Both the position numbers and the translations under genes were made by a program. Shown here one piece after another: positions 11,320-23,937 of a stretch of DNA of 64,000 nucleotides. The DNA is taken from NCBI RefSeq assembly GCF_964656455.1, contig NC_135724.1, forward strand, positions 15,824,919-15,888,918, given 5' to 3'. Under the pieces are notes generated by a model, which did no database searches, had not been told where the DNA came from, and was given only the letters and a program-made list of their open reading frames with translations. Source of the stretch: Halichoerus grypus (lineage: Eukaryota; Chordata; Mammalia; Carnivora; Phocidae). Within the stretch, counting starts at the first letter, position 1; every line of letters starts with the position of its first letter.

Positions 11320-13155
11320 CTTAAAAACACAAACACACACCCCCAGTTGTAAAAAAAATAATTAATTTGTTTGCTATAGAAGTTAGAAAAGAAAAATGCC
11401 CCAACAGATGGAACTTGATACTTCATAGGAAAAGACGATCACCATTCCAATGAAACGTTGGGTGGCGTTTCCTAGCCTAGGTCTGTAGTCCCCGCTGTTT
11501 GTTTTACTCTTTCTTTTGACCTTTATCTTGACCACTCACTTCTATTCTCTTACACGGAGTCCACAGAATTAGTGACCTGTAAGGCCATCTGCCTCTAAGA
11601 CAATCACTAGTTCCCCAATGTTTGAAGCTACCATCCCACAGTACTGGCTCCCAGAACTCAGCTGGCTTTCTTCTCATTTTCTCTGGATCAACAATATTTA
11701 ATAGCACTAGTTGGAGCTGCCATTAAAGAAAAGTGTATACATGAGACCCCAAATCTCTCAAATTCTAAAATCCTGACTGTGTAAATCTAATACATTTCCT
11801 GTGTTAGCTGGCTGGCAAGTTCAAATTTGCATGTTTAATTTATCTCTATGAAAGCTATCTGTATTTCCAAGAACATGGCCACCATGCGCATCCACTTCAT
11901 ATGCAGAGCAAAGTTTCAGATGATCTAACTATGCATCACAACTTATGTAATCCCCTCACCTTTCAAAAGCTTTCTCAAAACTTGTGATCATCTGGGTAAA
12001 CAAGCACCAGCTCCATGCTTACAAGATCAGACCACAGGATAGAGAAATCAAAACGTGAAGCCAGATGTCAGACCAAACTTCACTGTGCTTCAGGGTAAAT
12101 GTCACCAGAAGACAAACATCTATGCTTTTATGATTATGTAAGGTTAATGGCCAGACCTAGCCAATGGTCTTTAGTTTCCATCTTGGCTGCAGATGAGTAT
12201 AGGTAAAGGGGGTCTTGCCTTGCCATTATGCCTTATTTCCCTGCGCTGATCAAGGGGACACATTTCCAAGAACAAGTTGGTTGGCCATTTCAGGGCACAT
12301 ACTTATGAACAGGGAATTCCTTCCTGATAAAGAAAGGAAATTGAGAGTGCCACAGGATGAGATTTGGGCTGAGAACAGGAGGAAAAGTTGGCAGTAACCT
12401 CATGAGAAGACCCATGCAAGGATAAGAAAAATGTGATGTTGAGCAAGCCCTTCAGTCCATTAGGTCTCTGTGTAAAAGGGATCATAATACCTTCCTTTTT
12501 TATATTAACACACAGAAGAAAGTTCATAAAACAGTATAGTGTATCAGGACGAAAGAAGGAAAGAACCATGAACAGAATGATGAATTAATTTTCTGTTTAC
12601 ATTTCTATTGAGATGTATCATCACTTGTTAGTTTAAGTAATCTCTGTGCTCTGATCAGCATATAAACATGTTGTCTAAGCCTCAAAAAATATCACAATAA
12701 AGATTCACAGTCTTATAAAGTTTGGTAAATAAGCAACAGAGTGGTTTGGAGGGCATTCAGAGGACCAAGAAACATAACATTTATAACTGTTAGCTGAAAG
12801 TAAAATTAAATATGATATTTCTCTGTGGCTGACCTGGAGGTAAAGGAAAATGCAAAATCAAATTATGAAAAGTAGTATTTTCAAAGACTGTAATGTATGA
12901 TGTTTCTGCGCAGAGTTCAATTTCCTGAAGTTAAAGATACCATGAAGTGTACTATAACTATATTTAAAATAGAAAATTATTTCTCTATTTGAAAGGAAAT
13001 CTATCAGCTTTGTTTTAAGTAAACTCTGAACCAAAGAACCTGTGAACTGCACTCTTCCAACAGGAAGCATCTTGGGTTGGCTGAGGCTGTGCTTTAGGCT
13101 GATCATTATAACATTGAGAAAAAATGTCATTGTCACCTCCATATGTCACTCAACC
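11320..13155. other. Unique intergenic sequence
   Basis: Nothing recognised except a faint MIR-like core near 12455-12530. Open frames of 60-95 codons on both strands lack any coding signature I can see. Confidence 0.45.
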
Positions 13156-13159
13156 TAAC

Positions 13160-13597
13160 CATAATGGTTTCCTAGGGCTGCCAAAATGAAGTACCACAAA
13201 CTGGGTGGCTTCAAACAACAGAGATTTATTCTCTCACAGTCCTGGAGGCCAGAAGTTTAAAATCAAGGTGTCGGTAGGGTCATGCTCTTTCTGATGCCTC
13301 CAGGGAAGACTCCCGCCCTGCTTCTCTCCTCACTTCTGGTGGCTGCCAGCATTCCTAACCCTTAGAACCATCCCTCCAATATCTGCCTCCATCCTCACAG
13401 GGCATTCTTCCTGTGTCTCTGTGTCTCCATGAGGTCTTTTTATAAGGACACCAGTCATTTCATTTAGGGCCCAACCTAATCCAGTATGACCCCCATCCTA
13501 ACCTAACTAATTGCTAATTACCCTATTTCCAAATACAGTTATATTCTGAGGTTCCAGGTGGATATGAATTCGCAGGGAAAATTATTCAACCTAGAGC
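13160..13597 (-). mobile_element. MaLR-type LTR (reverse)
   Basis: GGTTTCCTAGGGCTGCCAAAATGAAGTACCACAAACTGGGTGG-type start, TTTATAAGGACACCAGTCATTT, and CCTATTTCCAAATACAG: reverse MLT1-like LTR. Confidence 0.8.
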
Positions 13598-13599
13598 AC

Positions 13600-14731
13600 T
13601 AATCAATGATAAAAATCTTTTTTAGTCATCAAATATCCTCTGGGAGTCCACAATTTCTAAACATGTACACTGTGTTTGGAGGCCAAATGGCAAGTTGACA
13701 CAAGGCCAAGTCATCGTTTTAAAGACAGATTTTTTTTCCCTTGATGCTCGACTGACTGAAATTATATCTAAGCATTGAACATCTTCTCCTGCTCTGGGTA
13801 CAATGATGCAGATTGCTATTATTGTTCTATGCTTCATTTTTTACATCTTTTTTGTTTGTTTGTTTTTAAACCAAAGATAGTTCCTTGTTTTAAAAAAAAA
13901 AAAAGAAAACTTCAGGCTGTTGGGGAAATCATCACATCTGTTCATCCTTTTGGAACATGACTTTCGTAGGGAACATACTCTTATTTTATGCCCCCATTTG
14001 TAGTTACAAACTGGATTTCATTTTTTCCTGTGTCCTCTGTCATCCTGACTTAATCTCACAATACTTGTTGGCTTCCATTAACAAACAAGTAATATTATAG
14101 AAAACAGATGATAGTCATCATTTTTCTAAGCTAAAGAGCAAAGCCATGTGGTTAAAATACAGATTTGAAGAAGTCTGCACTTACTGTTTTTATGTAGGGA
14201 GAGTGGTAATCTCAGACATTTTATGTTCAGAGACTGAATTTACAATGATGTTTATATGAAGAGGAAAACAGTGTATGTTGGAGATCTTTTTTTGGAATAA
14301 CCTAAGTTTTGGACTTGGGCTTGAGGGAAAAAAAAAACAACATTTTTTTTATTTTGTAAGAAATGGGAATTTTGTGAATTTTTGAATTTTTAACTTTGTC
14401 TTGTATGGACTGTTTAACCTTTTATGCTCGTGGACCCAAATATGTTCTGTAAAGAAGTTTTAGTCTCTAAAATAGGAGGGGATATTCTAAGTCACAACGA
14501 GGAAAAGTACCTGCAGGTGTGGATAAGAAGTCCTGACTGGGTCAGCTCCAGCCTCTCACTGAGGACCAGCAACTACCTGGAGAGGAAGAAGCGGGAGATA
14601 AAGCAACCCATCCCATGATATTTGCATTAAACTGTCAGTCATCAACTTCTTGGATTCTGTTTGTGACCTAAATGATGAAAGATTATTTATCGAAGTCAAC
14701 GCAGAAATATTTTTTGCATTTTATTTTATTT
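13600..14731. other. Unique AT-rich intergenic sequence
   Basis: No gene or repeat recognised apart from short A/T tracts. Confidence 0.45.
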
Positions 14732-14928
14732 TTTAAAAGATTTTGTTTATTTATTTGGCAGAGAGAGAGAGCACACAAGCAGGGGGAGTGGCAGAGGGAG
14801 AAGCAGGCTCCCCACTGAGCAGGGAGCCCTACTCCACGCTCGATGGCTCAGGGCTCAATCCCAGGACCCTGAGGTCATGACCTGAGCCGAAGGCAGCCGT
14901 TTAACTGACTAAGCCACCCAGGTGCCCC
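14732..14928 (-). mobile_element. CAN-SINE (reverse)
   Basis: Full length, ending GCCACCCAGGTGCCCC, with a TGCATTTKATTTT-type duplication. Confidence 0.92.
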
Positions 14929-15119
14929 TGCATTTGATTTTAAAACTATGCTTTAATCCAGTGAGCGAGAGCCCAGCAAAGTGTGGCTAGAGGCTTCGAA
15001 AGCAATCTCTTTATGGGATTCCCCCCAGTCCTCGTAGCTGAGTGACACAGACGTCACCTAATAGGTAGCTTTCTTGCCTACGTCAGCCAAATAATTACAC
15101 CAGTTGTTTCTGCCTGGAA

Positions 15120-15151
15120 GGGATCCTACCTGGATAGGATCCTACCCGGAA
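15120..15151. repeat. 16-bp tandem duplication
   Basis: GGATCCTACCTGGATA followed by GGATCCTACCCGGAAA, two imperfect copies. Confidence 0.7.
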
Positions 15152-15382
15152 AGTCTCCCTATCTGACACCTGGAAGGCTTTATAGAAAAAAGGAAATTTG
15201 ACTACCTTTGGCTAAAATATAAAAGTATTTTTTAATCTTTAGAGTCTAAATCATTACCTATTTCCAATTAGGCCCCCTAAAATACCAATTTCTGTATCAA
15301 GATGCTAATAATATTATCTAATAATATAACACAAGATATCATACTTTAAAACTGTTGTTCTTATTTTTCATTTGCCATGCAC

Positions 15383-15620
15383 TTAAAACCAGGTGGGTTC
15401 TAACAGGTCCAGTGTAACCACACGAGGCTGAAGGAGGCTGAGTTTCATTTTCAACCACCCACAAGACAGAGCTTAATTTTACATTTTGCTTAATTGATAT
15501 CACACCTGCCTTGTGATAGTATCTTTTACTTTATTATTTATATAGAATATAATGTATATATACAGAAAAGGACCAGTTAACATAATTACCTTAAAAAGGC
15601 TATGTATTTTAACATCTTGT
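15383..15620 (+). repeat. Direct duplication, copy 1 (about 240 bp)
   Basis: Aligns at roughly 85-90% by eye to 16948-17183 in the same orientation, offset 1565 bp. Shared blocks include AGACAGAGCTTAATTTTACA and AAGGCTATGTATTTTAACAT. After it, AACCTTCTGATGGCC (15723) resembles GAACTTCTGATGTGGCC after copy 2, so the duplication may extend past an indel. Confidence 0.85.
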
Positions 15621-15925
15621 TTCATGGTATACAAATCCACATCACTGAAAATTGATTTTTTAATATTTTACAAACAAAATCTACTTACTAATTATTTTTA
15701 ACTGCTTTTGATTCAAATCATTTAACCTTCTGATGGCCAAGATAACAGGTGTGTATTGGGACCCAGCACCCAAATGGGTGGTATCCAGGATAAATAGAAG
15801 AGAAAAGATCACCTTCACTGCAGTTCCCCACCACCTACCCCCCAAAGTTCCTTGGCCACACATTGCATCTCAGCTCTACCCAAGGTTGTCCCAGCTCCAA
15901 AATTACAAATTCAAGCATGCTTAGT

Positions 15926-16290
15926 TCATTCTGGCTGTTATCACAGAATAGCATAGACTGAGTGGCTTATAAGCAACAGAAACTTATTTCTCACAGTTCT
16001 GAGGCTGGAAGTCAGAGACCAGAGAGCTGGCATGCTCGAGTTCTGGTGAGGGTCCTCTTCAGGGTTGCAGATGGCTGTTTTTTCTTGTATCATCACATGG
16101 CAGAGAGAGAGAAAGAGAGAAGCAAACTCTCTTGAGACTCTTAAGAGACGTGAATCCCCTGCATGAGGGCTCCACCCTCTTGGCCTAATCACATCCCAAA
16201 GGCCCCACGTCCTAATGTCATCACATTGGGGGATAGGGTTTCAACATATGGATTTGGGGGTGGGGGACACACACATTCAGTCCATAACAC
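15926..16290 (-). mobile_element. MaLR/MST-type LTR (reverse)
   Basis: TCATTCTGGCTGTTATCACAGAATAGCATAGACTGAGTGG-like start and CACATTCAGTCCATAAC end; a reverse MST/MLT-like LTR lying between the two duplicated segments. Confidence 0.8.
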
Positions 16291-16947
16291 ATCCTTCTTG
16301 GATGGCAAGCTCTCCCTCCCTGCTTTCACCCCCTTTCATCTACTACATCTCTCTCCAATTTCATCCAGACCTCCAGGTCCTTGAGCCCTTCCTTTTCTGC
16401 CAACCAACCATGTCCTCTCTCCTCCTTCTCCACGAAATATGGGTGGCTCCTCACCTCTGATTCTTTCCTACCAAGATCTTCACCTCCCTTGTTCCCTTGC
16501 CCTTCTGTCATGCCTATCCCCCCCGCCAACCCCAGGCTAGATCTAACCAACTATCCGCCTGTTGTTGTGAGCTGCTGGAAGAAAGCTCCCCACCCCCCAC
16601 CCCCCACGCTGGAACTTGACATTGATGTTTTCCTGGCCAGCTGTTGCTGCAGTGGCTATTTTCAACCTTCTCAGCTTTCTCCAAACCTTCTACCCCAGGA
16701 TGGCAGATACAGCCAACTGAGGAGTCAACCAGAGTCCTCTTCATCCAGGACATCCAGGAAAACTACATTTAACAGCCCCCCTTACATATGGTGTGGCCAT
16801 TCTACTGACATCTAGTCATCGAATTTGAGCAGAGTGATGTTCCCCTTCTCCCAGGCCTGGCCTATCCAAACCTCCCACAAATGCTCCTCTGTCTTCCCCC
16901 ATCTGCACTGTGGATGCTAAGGCCTGGGACAGACGTGGATGTCACCC
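16291..16947. other. Pyrimidine-rich unique sequence
   Basis: Strongly C/T-rich on the plus strand, which leaves long open frames (up to 144 codons). No domain or splice logic is visible; possibly an old L2 remnant. Confidence 0.4.
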
Positions 16948-17183
16948 GTTAAACCATGTGGGTTATGACAGGTACAGTGTAACCACATGAGGTTGAAGTT
17001 GGCTGGGTTTCATTTCCAACCGCCCCCAAGACAGAGCTTAATTTTACATTCCGCTACCTTGATATCACACCTGCTTTGTGATAGTATCCTTTACTTTGTT
17101 ATTTATATAGAATACAATACATATATATAGAAAAGGACGTATAAACATAATTACCTGAAAAAGGCTATGTATTTTAACATCTT
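16948..17183 (+). repeat. Direct duplication, copy 2
   Basis: Partner of 15383-15620. Both copies are AT-rich and I do not recognise either as a known repeat family. They could be a local duplication or paired terminal repeats of an unknown element. Confidence 0.85.
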
Positions 17184-17226
17184 TTTCTTGTTAATCCGAA
17201 CTTCTGATGTGGCCTTGAATGACTTT

Positions 17227-17252
17227 GAAACAAATCACACACACACACACAC
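17227..17252. repeat. (CA)n microsatellite
   Basis: Short CA run after CAAAT. Confidence 0.85.
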
Positions 17253-17491
17253 CCAAACCCTGGCCCTCTCCACTCACCACTGTGCCAAATGGATTTCACC
17301 TGAATGAGGAATAAGCAACACTCAGATCCCAGAGGCAGGTGTCAGGAGGGTATCATCTCCTCTCCTGCCCCACACCCGTCTCACCCCCTTGGAGTATGGC
17401 CTTGACTCCTGTTCTCCTGAAGAAGAAAAATGAAAACTTATTTTGCTCTCTTTTAAATACTGGAGACCAACTTACTGTAGCCTGAATAGGG

Positions 17492-17686
17492 TTTTTTTTT
17501 TAAGATTTTATTTATTTATTTGAGAGAGAGAGAGCACAAGAGCACAAGGAGGGGGAGCAGCAGAGGGAGAGGGAGAAGAAGACTCCACGCTGAGCAGGAA
17601 GCCCGATCCGGCTTGATCCCAGGACCCTGGGATCATGACCTGAGCCGAAGGTAGACTCTTAACCAACTGAGCCACCCAGGCGCCCC
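17492..17686 (-). mobile_element. CAN-SINE (reverse)
   Basis: Full length, duplication CCTGAATA...AGGGTTT on both sides. Confidence 0.93.
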
Positions 17687-17689
17687 CTG

Positions 17690-19045
17690 AATAATTAGGG
17701 TTTAATGACACCTGTTGTCACTTGGAAGATGACCTCAGAGAACCTGAGAACAGCAATCATCCCATGGCCTCCAGCACCTAACACTCACCATGGAGAGGGA
17801 GAAATGAGGGCAGACCCTGGCTCTGTGCCTTTCCTGTCTCCCACAGAATTATACCCTAATGTGACATTTTTAGGCCTGAAAGTCTTGTATTGAGCTTCCC
17901 TATGTGTCTAAAACAAAAATAGGTATATAAATGGAAATTGAAAAAACTATTTCCATTCACCATAAGTAAAATTTTATTTTTTTCTGGATTGAATTATCTT
18001 TACAATTGTTATCAGTAAACAATTGATCAAAGCACCTAAATACTACATATTTTAAGTCATTAAATATAAAGTAAACATAAAGTAAGATATAAAACAGAAA
18101 TTATAAAATAAAAAGTAATATGTATTGAGAATGAAGCTCTTAATAGATGAATGGGACTATTTTGTTTAATGGTTTTGAGTTTGGGGCTTTTTTTCAATTA
18201 CTTACAAATCTGTGGATAATAGACTGAGACTAGTTCATAAGAATAAGACTATTCTTATTTACATTTTTTGAAAAGAGTTGTGAAAACTTTGTTCAAATAA
18301 ATACATAGAAATGGAAGGTATTTGTCTATAAAAATGAACTTCAATTATTTAAACATTTCTCAGCATTCCTGATAAAATTATTTTGATCATTTACCATGAA
18401 AAATAAGTTACTTTTTTAGTTGTCTATCATCAAAGACATCACTTGAATAGTCCTCAGATTAAAAGGTAACCACAGGCTTACGTCATCTTCCACTTGAAAA
18501 CTCGCAGATTTGCAAAAGAACCTACCAGTGCATCCCTAGGCATTCACTTGCTCAGCTCCTCACCCCACACCTCCAGCTGCCTTTGGCCTTCATATGCAAG
18601 GTGTCCACACCAGGGCCAGTAGCCTCCGCAAGATTCATAATAAACGGAGAAGGGATAGTTATAAAAGAGGACAGGAGAGCAAACTCTCAGGCAGATAAAT
18701 TTTAGGAAAATATACATACACAAGTTGAACATCGAGAAATTCATTCCTTAAAACTACCCAGGTGTGTGTGCTCCTGGGAAAGCCTTTGCCTACACTCCAA
18801 ATACGTGGAGACTACATATTGAAGACCATGAACCTAATGAATTGGCAGGGTCCCCAGAGGCATTCCCCTGGATTTTGTGGGCCCCGAAAAGTAAATGCCA
18901 TTTTGTAAAGACACTCTCTCCCTTAAGAGCAGACTGTTCTCTTAAATTCATTAAAACTTTAAAGTATAAAACAGATGACATTTGAGTATAGATCAGCAGT
19001 TGGAATTTTAGCTGCACATATAATGTTTGATTGACTCTGGGCTGT
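17690..19045. other. Unique AT-rich intergenic sequence
   Basis: No repeat or gene recognised; 17930-18440 is especially AT-rich. Confidence 0.45.
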
Positions 19046-19447
19046 TTTTTTTTATGATTTTATTTATTGGGGTGCCTGGGTGACTCAGTCGTTGAGCAGC
19101 TGCCTTCGGCTCAGGTCTTGATCTCGGGGTCCTGGGATCGAGCCCCGAATCGGGCTCCCAGCTCCGCTGGAAACCTGCTTCTCCCTCTTCCGCTTACCTG
19201 CTTGTGTTCTCTCGCGCGCACTGTCTCTCTCTGTCAAATAAATAAATAAAATCTTTAAAAATATTTTATTTATTTTAGAGAGCGAGAGTGCGTGAGAGGA
19301 GGGGGCGAGGAGCAGAGGGAGAGGGACCAGCAGACTCCACGCTGAGCGCAGAGCCCCACACGGGGCTCGATCCCACAACCGTGAGAGCCTGACCTGAGCT
19401 GAAATCAAAAGCTGGTGGGTTAACGGGCTGAGCCACCCAGGTGCCCC
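19046..19447 (-). mobile_element. CAN-SINE (reverse) split by a forward SINE
   Basis: T-tail and ATGATTTTATTTA at 19046-19067, body resuming at about 19263 and ending TGAGCCACCCAGGTGCCCC. Confidence 0.9.
19069..19262 (+). mobile_element. CAN-SINE (forward) nested in a reverse SINE
   Basis: GGGGTGCCTGGGTGACTCAG to AAATAAATAAATAAAATCTTT. The host ATTTTATTTATT is duplicated on both sides. Confidence 0.92.
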
Positions 19448-19680
19448 GCGGCTGGTTATTTTTAAAGACAGGTGTGTTATCATGCCAAGCTAATCAGCCA
19501 GCCCCATCACAAGAAGGCTCTGGGGCCATCTGTCCTGGGGCAGCCTGGAGGCGCATCCACTCCCCCCCCCGAGACAGCCTGGCTGACTGGCTGTTTCTCC
19601 GTAATTAGAAGAGCATCACCCAGTGGCCTCTAGGCCCCGAGTCTGGAAGGAACTAGCAGCCCCCGCCCCTTTCTCTGCAG

Positions 19681-19709
19681 GGAGCGACAGCGGGCCCCTG
19701 ACCACACTG
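19681..19709 (+). other. Possible 29-nt micro-exon
   Basis: CCCTTTCTCTGCAG|G and CACTG|GTAAGG flank 29 nt. Good splice consensus on both sides but no transcript context. Confidence 0.2.
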
Positions 19710-19838
19710 GTAAGGAAATTCCAGTCCTCGACTTGCTTTTGGCCAGGCACACGAACTCTCCTTTACTCCCCATGGGGCTAGGGAAGAAAAGAAAAGAGAC
19801 TGTATTCACACCGTCCATCTGTGTTTTATATGAAGGAT

Positions 19839-19962
19839 TCCCGAACCAGAAAACGGCGGTCAGGCAAATCGGCCCACTGGATTCTGACCGAGGTGGCGGC
19901 CCGAGTTTGCGCGGAGCTCTCAGCCACATCAGCGCGCAGGCTGCTTGTGAACTTCACCGAGC
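19839..19962. promoter_or_regulatory. Isolated CpG cluster
   Basis: About 12 CpG in about 125 bp (for example AACGGCGG, TGCGCGGAG, CAGCGCGCAGG) within unique DNA. An open frame of about 129 codons crosses it but matches no family I know. Could be an enhancer, orphan promoter or a young GC-rich insertion. Confidence 0.35.
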
Positions 19963-20353
19963 CTGGCTCCATCCAGCCTTCCCGATTCAGTTGGGGATTC
20001 TTGGGATGGACGTAGCATCACAGACACAAAATGCAGCTGCCGAACACTGCCATTGCTTCAGGAACAAAAGAAAAGGTCATTTTCCCTGTAAGGGGAGCCG
20101 AGACTGCTGCCACCATCCTTAACCTCCTCTGTCCCCTCACAGGGTCCCATGTGCCCTGCTCCGGGTCCAGCCTAACTCCTCAACTGGCTCAGGAAACCGT
20201 GTCCCGGAGCTTCAGGAATCTTCCGTCTGCACAGCACCTCTTTGCTCACACCTTTCCTTCACAATTTGAAAATACTGAAGATTCTCTCTAGAAGACCCCT
20301 TCTTGCAGATAGTAAAACATAAAATGCAGATACGGTGTTTAAAATAATCTCGA

Positions 20354-20437
20354 GGGGGGCCTGGCTGGCTGGGTAGAACAACCGAGTCTTGATCTCCGGG
20401 TCATGAGTTTGAGCCCCACGTTGAAAAAAATAGAATA
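20354..20437 (+). mobile_element. Short CAN-SINE (forward)
   Basis: GGGCCTGGCTGGCTGGG to TTTGAGCCCCACGTTG, duplication AAAATAAYCTC. Confidence 0.85.
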
Positions 20438-20766
20438 AAATAACCTCAAAACTGCAGAAGACTTAAATGATAGTATAGATTCCAGAAACAGACCAAACTA
20501 CGTTCCAGAATGTAATTGGTTCGTCAAGTTGGCCTTTCAAATCAAGGGCGTAAAGAGCATTGTTTAGTAAATGGTGGTGGGAGCACCATGTTGAAGATAA
20601 ATAATTAGACATAGCAGAACCTCCACAAAAATCCCTAAACAACTGGGCTTGGGAGCTTCTGGGTTGGTGAGCGCGTGGAGCTGCGGGGAGGGCCCTGTAC
20701 CCAGAGGGCCTGGAAGCCCCACTCCCCTCTCCCATGCTTGCCCCACGCTTCTCTGCCGTTTGACTT

Positions 20767-20832
20767 TTCCTTAGTTGTATTTTTTTTAATAATAGGCTGG
20801 TTCCTTAGTTGTATTTTTTTATAATCAGCTGG
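20767..20832. repeat. Tandem duplication of about 33 bp
   Basis: TTCCTTAGTTGTATTTTTTT...GGCTGG followed by a second copy ending CAGCTGG. Confidence 0.9.
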
Positions 20833-21051
20833 TAAATGTAAGTGAAGCATTTTCCTGAGTTCTGTGAGCCATTCTAGCAACGTGGAATGTGCGGCAGAGG
20901 TCGAGGGAATCCCCAATTTACAGCCAATCGGGCAGAAATACAGGTGGGAGGACAGTCTCGAAGATTGAGCCTTTCCCCTGTGGGGTCTGCACTAACTCCA
21001 GGGACGTTATGGACGTAATTGACGCTCCAGAATTGAACTGAATCAAATAAT

Positions 21052-21172
21052 TAGGAACACCTGACCAGCTGAGTTGGTAGAGTGTATGACTCTTGATCTT
21101 AGGGTCATCAGTTTGAGCCCCAACATCGTGGGTAAAGAGTTATTTAAAAAAAAATTTTTTTTTTTTTTTAAT
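21052..21172 (+). mobile_element. Short CAN-SINE (forward, diverged)
   Basis: GGAACACCTGACCAGCTGAG start, GACTCTTGATCTTAGGGTC and AGTTTGAGCCCCAAC, then poly(A)/T. Confidence 0.8.
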
Positions 21173-21179
21173 GCAGAGA

Positions 21180-22450
21180 ATTGGAGAATTGCTCAGCGGG
21201 AGGAAAAACTCCCCCACATTTGGTGTTAGAAGTGTTGTGAGTTACACGATTCAGAAGCCAATTATTTCATCTGCCAGTAAGCTGCTGAGACAGTGCCCCC
21301 CACTTTCCTGGGGCACTTGTGCAATCCCCTGTCTGAAGCGGAGAGAACGGGGACCCTCTTTCTCCCTGTCCTTCCCTGTCCTCCCCTACTGCTCCAGGAA
21401 AGATGAGGCACCATTCAAGCTCATTTTGCTTGACTCCTACCCTAGGCGGCTGGCTTCTCAGTGTAGAGGCCCGTTCACCTGGAAGAGAAGGAATGGGTCT
21501 CTACTTCCACCTTCACAATTAGAAGATGTGCCTTGCATCCAGCTAGTTTAGATTTTACAATATTTATTTTTCAAAGGAGAACATGGAGACTTTGAAATTT
21601 TCAACTGATTTGCCTGAGTTCACAGGGCAACGCAGTGTCAGGGCCTAAGGGTCCTGTGTGCGACTTCAAGGTAGTTTGCTTCAGGAAGGATTTCGGCTTT
21701 CGGAGGTCACTGCTTCTGCCTCACCCCGTGTACAAGATCTTTGATCATTCCCCCCATTCCTGAAGTCACCCACATTTGGGAAGTTCTTCTGGTTCAATAT
21801 TTGGTTGGGGAGGCTGGGGTGGCTCATCCCATGAGGTGATGTTAGAACAGGCCAGAAGGGAGAGAACCTTCCTCCGAGGATGAAATGAGAACTAGAAGTT
21901 TGGCCAGAGCAGGGTGTCCTTAAACCTGGAGTCTTCTGGATGTGTCCTGTCAGACCCTCCTAGAGTTCTTTGTGAAACAAAGTCACAAAGAAGGTCACCT
22001 GGTAAATAGTTGTGTCCTTCCCCACTGCCCCCAATCTCATTCACCTACTTCCAGAAACAAGTTTTATTCTGACTCAGCTCCAGAATTTGAGTCATGGACA
22101 CTCCCACACATACTTGGCAAGTCTTGGCCTTGTTGCTCTATCCTCTCAGACTGCCAGACTTTCCTAACTGTTTGGACACTAACCGTGGTCTTTCTCACCA
22201 ATTATACAGTTCCTTCCTCTGGTTAAAATAACAACACTCTCACTCAGAGATGGAATTTCACCATCAAGCCCAGTCTTTCCTGTTGGGCCAGTCTGGAGAA
22301 CTGGGCTGTGATTGCAACAGTGGATTTGAAGAGCGGGTCTTTGCTGAAGGAGCGAGCGGACTTCTGAGGCACCTGTCAGGAAGCACGCTGGGACTTGTGA
22401 ATCTCCACGAGAAGAAGCTCATTTTCTCATTTCAGTCTCTTGTGCAATTG
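21180..22450. other. Unique intergenic sequence
   Basis: No repeat or gene recognised; the open frames (up to 126 codons at 21171-21551) have no domain I know. Confidence 0.4.
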
Positions 22451-22457
22451 TCCTCAT

Positions 22458-22558
22458 TTTTTTTTTTTTCCTAAATAAACACAGAGCTTGAACTCACTAC
22501 CCTGAGATCAAGACCTGAGCTGAGATCAAGAGTCAAACGCTGAGCCACCCAGGCGCCC
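22458..22558 (-). mobile_element. Short CAN-SINE (reverse)
   Basis: T-tail to GAGCCACCCAGGCGCCCC, duplication CCTCATTTTTTT. Confidence 0.88.
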
Positions 22559-22694
22559 CTGACCTCATTTTTTTCAATTAACATATTAGCTCTCTTCACA
22601 TGGATCGTTCCTGCTCTTTCCTGGAAGACGTGTTGCTAAAGCAGAATAACAGTAGCAGTTTTATGTCCAGGGATGACGAGACACTTTGCTAGGT

Positions 22695-22945
22695 ATCAAA
22701 TAACAGTCATAGCAAACATTTACATAGCGCTTACTTATGCCAAACACTGTGTTAAGTTCTTTCCATATATTAACTCATTTTATCCACACAGCAATCCTAT
22801 GGGGTCGATTCCAGTATTATCCCTAGATTACGGTTGGGGAAACCAAGCCACGGAGTGGTTAAGTGAGTTGCCCACTATCTCACAGCGATAGCCTGATGGG
22901 TTCAAAACCAGACTCCATGCCCTGGGCTACCACCCAGTCCTAATT
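22695..22945 (-). repeat. MIR (reverse)
   Basis: AACATTTACATAGCGCTTACTTATGCC, TTAACTCATTTTATCCACACAGCAATCC, GGTTAAGTGAGTTGCCC and ACCAGACTCCATGCCC in the reverse-MIR order. Confidence 0.8.
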
Positions 22946-23201
22946 CTCACATGGTGTATTTCTGAATAGTGCTCACTAAGAGCAACAATCTTAGACATCA
23001 ACCGAAACTGTAATTCAGACCTCAGGAGCCTTCCAGTCTCCAACAGATATGACAGCCCCCAAATACAAACACAAAAATATGAGAAAGGTTTTTGTCAGCC
23101 ACTCATTTCTGAACACCTTTACCACTGAATGAAGGAAATGAGTGTGCATGTGTGCAGGAAAACACCAATTTTGAAACATTATTGGGAAAAGTGTAATTCT
23201 C

Positions 23202-23315
23202 TTTTTTAAGATTTTAGTTTTTTAAGTAATTTCTACATGCCAAATGTAAGGCTCGAACTCACAACCCCAAGATCAAGAGGTGCACACTCCACCAACTGAG
23301 CCAGCTAGGTGCCCC
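23202..23315 (-). mobile_element. Short CAN-SINE (reverse)
   Basis: TTTTTTAAGATTTTAG to GAGCCAGCTAGGTGCCCCC, duplication TGTAATTCT. Confidence 0.88.
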
Positions 23316-23937
23316 CAAAATGTAATTCTGTTAAAGAAACACATTTGGCTATTTTCAGAACAATCTTATAGAGAACCAAAACAACCTAAGTCTCTTCTAA
23401 AAAAATCTAATTCCTCTAATAACAGAAAATAATAATCTGCTCATTATTTTTACGAAAACGACTCTCTTAATCATTGCTTAGTCCAGCCATGTGAACATAG
23501 GACAACGATAACAACAACAAAAACTACACAAATTTCAAACCATGAGCGATTTCTCTAAAAGAGGGTACGAAGCATGTTTTTCCCTCCCTACTCTTGATCT
23601 AGGATCCCCTAACATCCAGGAAAAAGGAGGTAACTAAACCTTCTGTGAGACAGGTAATGCTTTTGAGGTGGTGGGATACGAGGATTTGTTTTAGTTTTTT
23701 TGCTTTTTAATGGTTTCGTTGTAATACACATCGTCTGTATCCAAGAGTGTTTAAAACATATACGATCAGCTTAAAGAATTGTAAGTGAACGCTTCGAAAC
23801 CACCACCACTGTGACCAAATCCTGGGCCCAGGAATACAGATAGAGAGAGCTTCACCACCAGCAAACACAGCCCACAGAGAGCTCCCAGAGGGGACTTTTG
23901 TCTCTCTCCTCTGTTCTCAGGATGACGACAGGCGACT

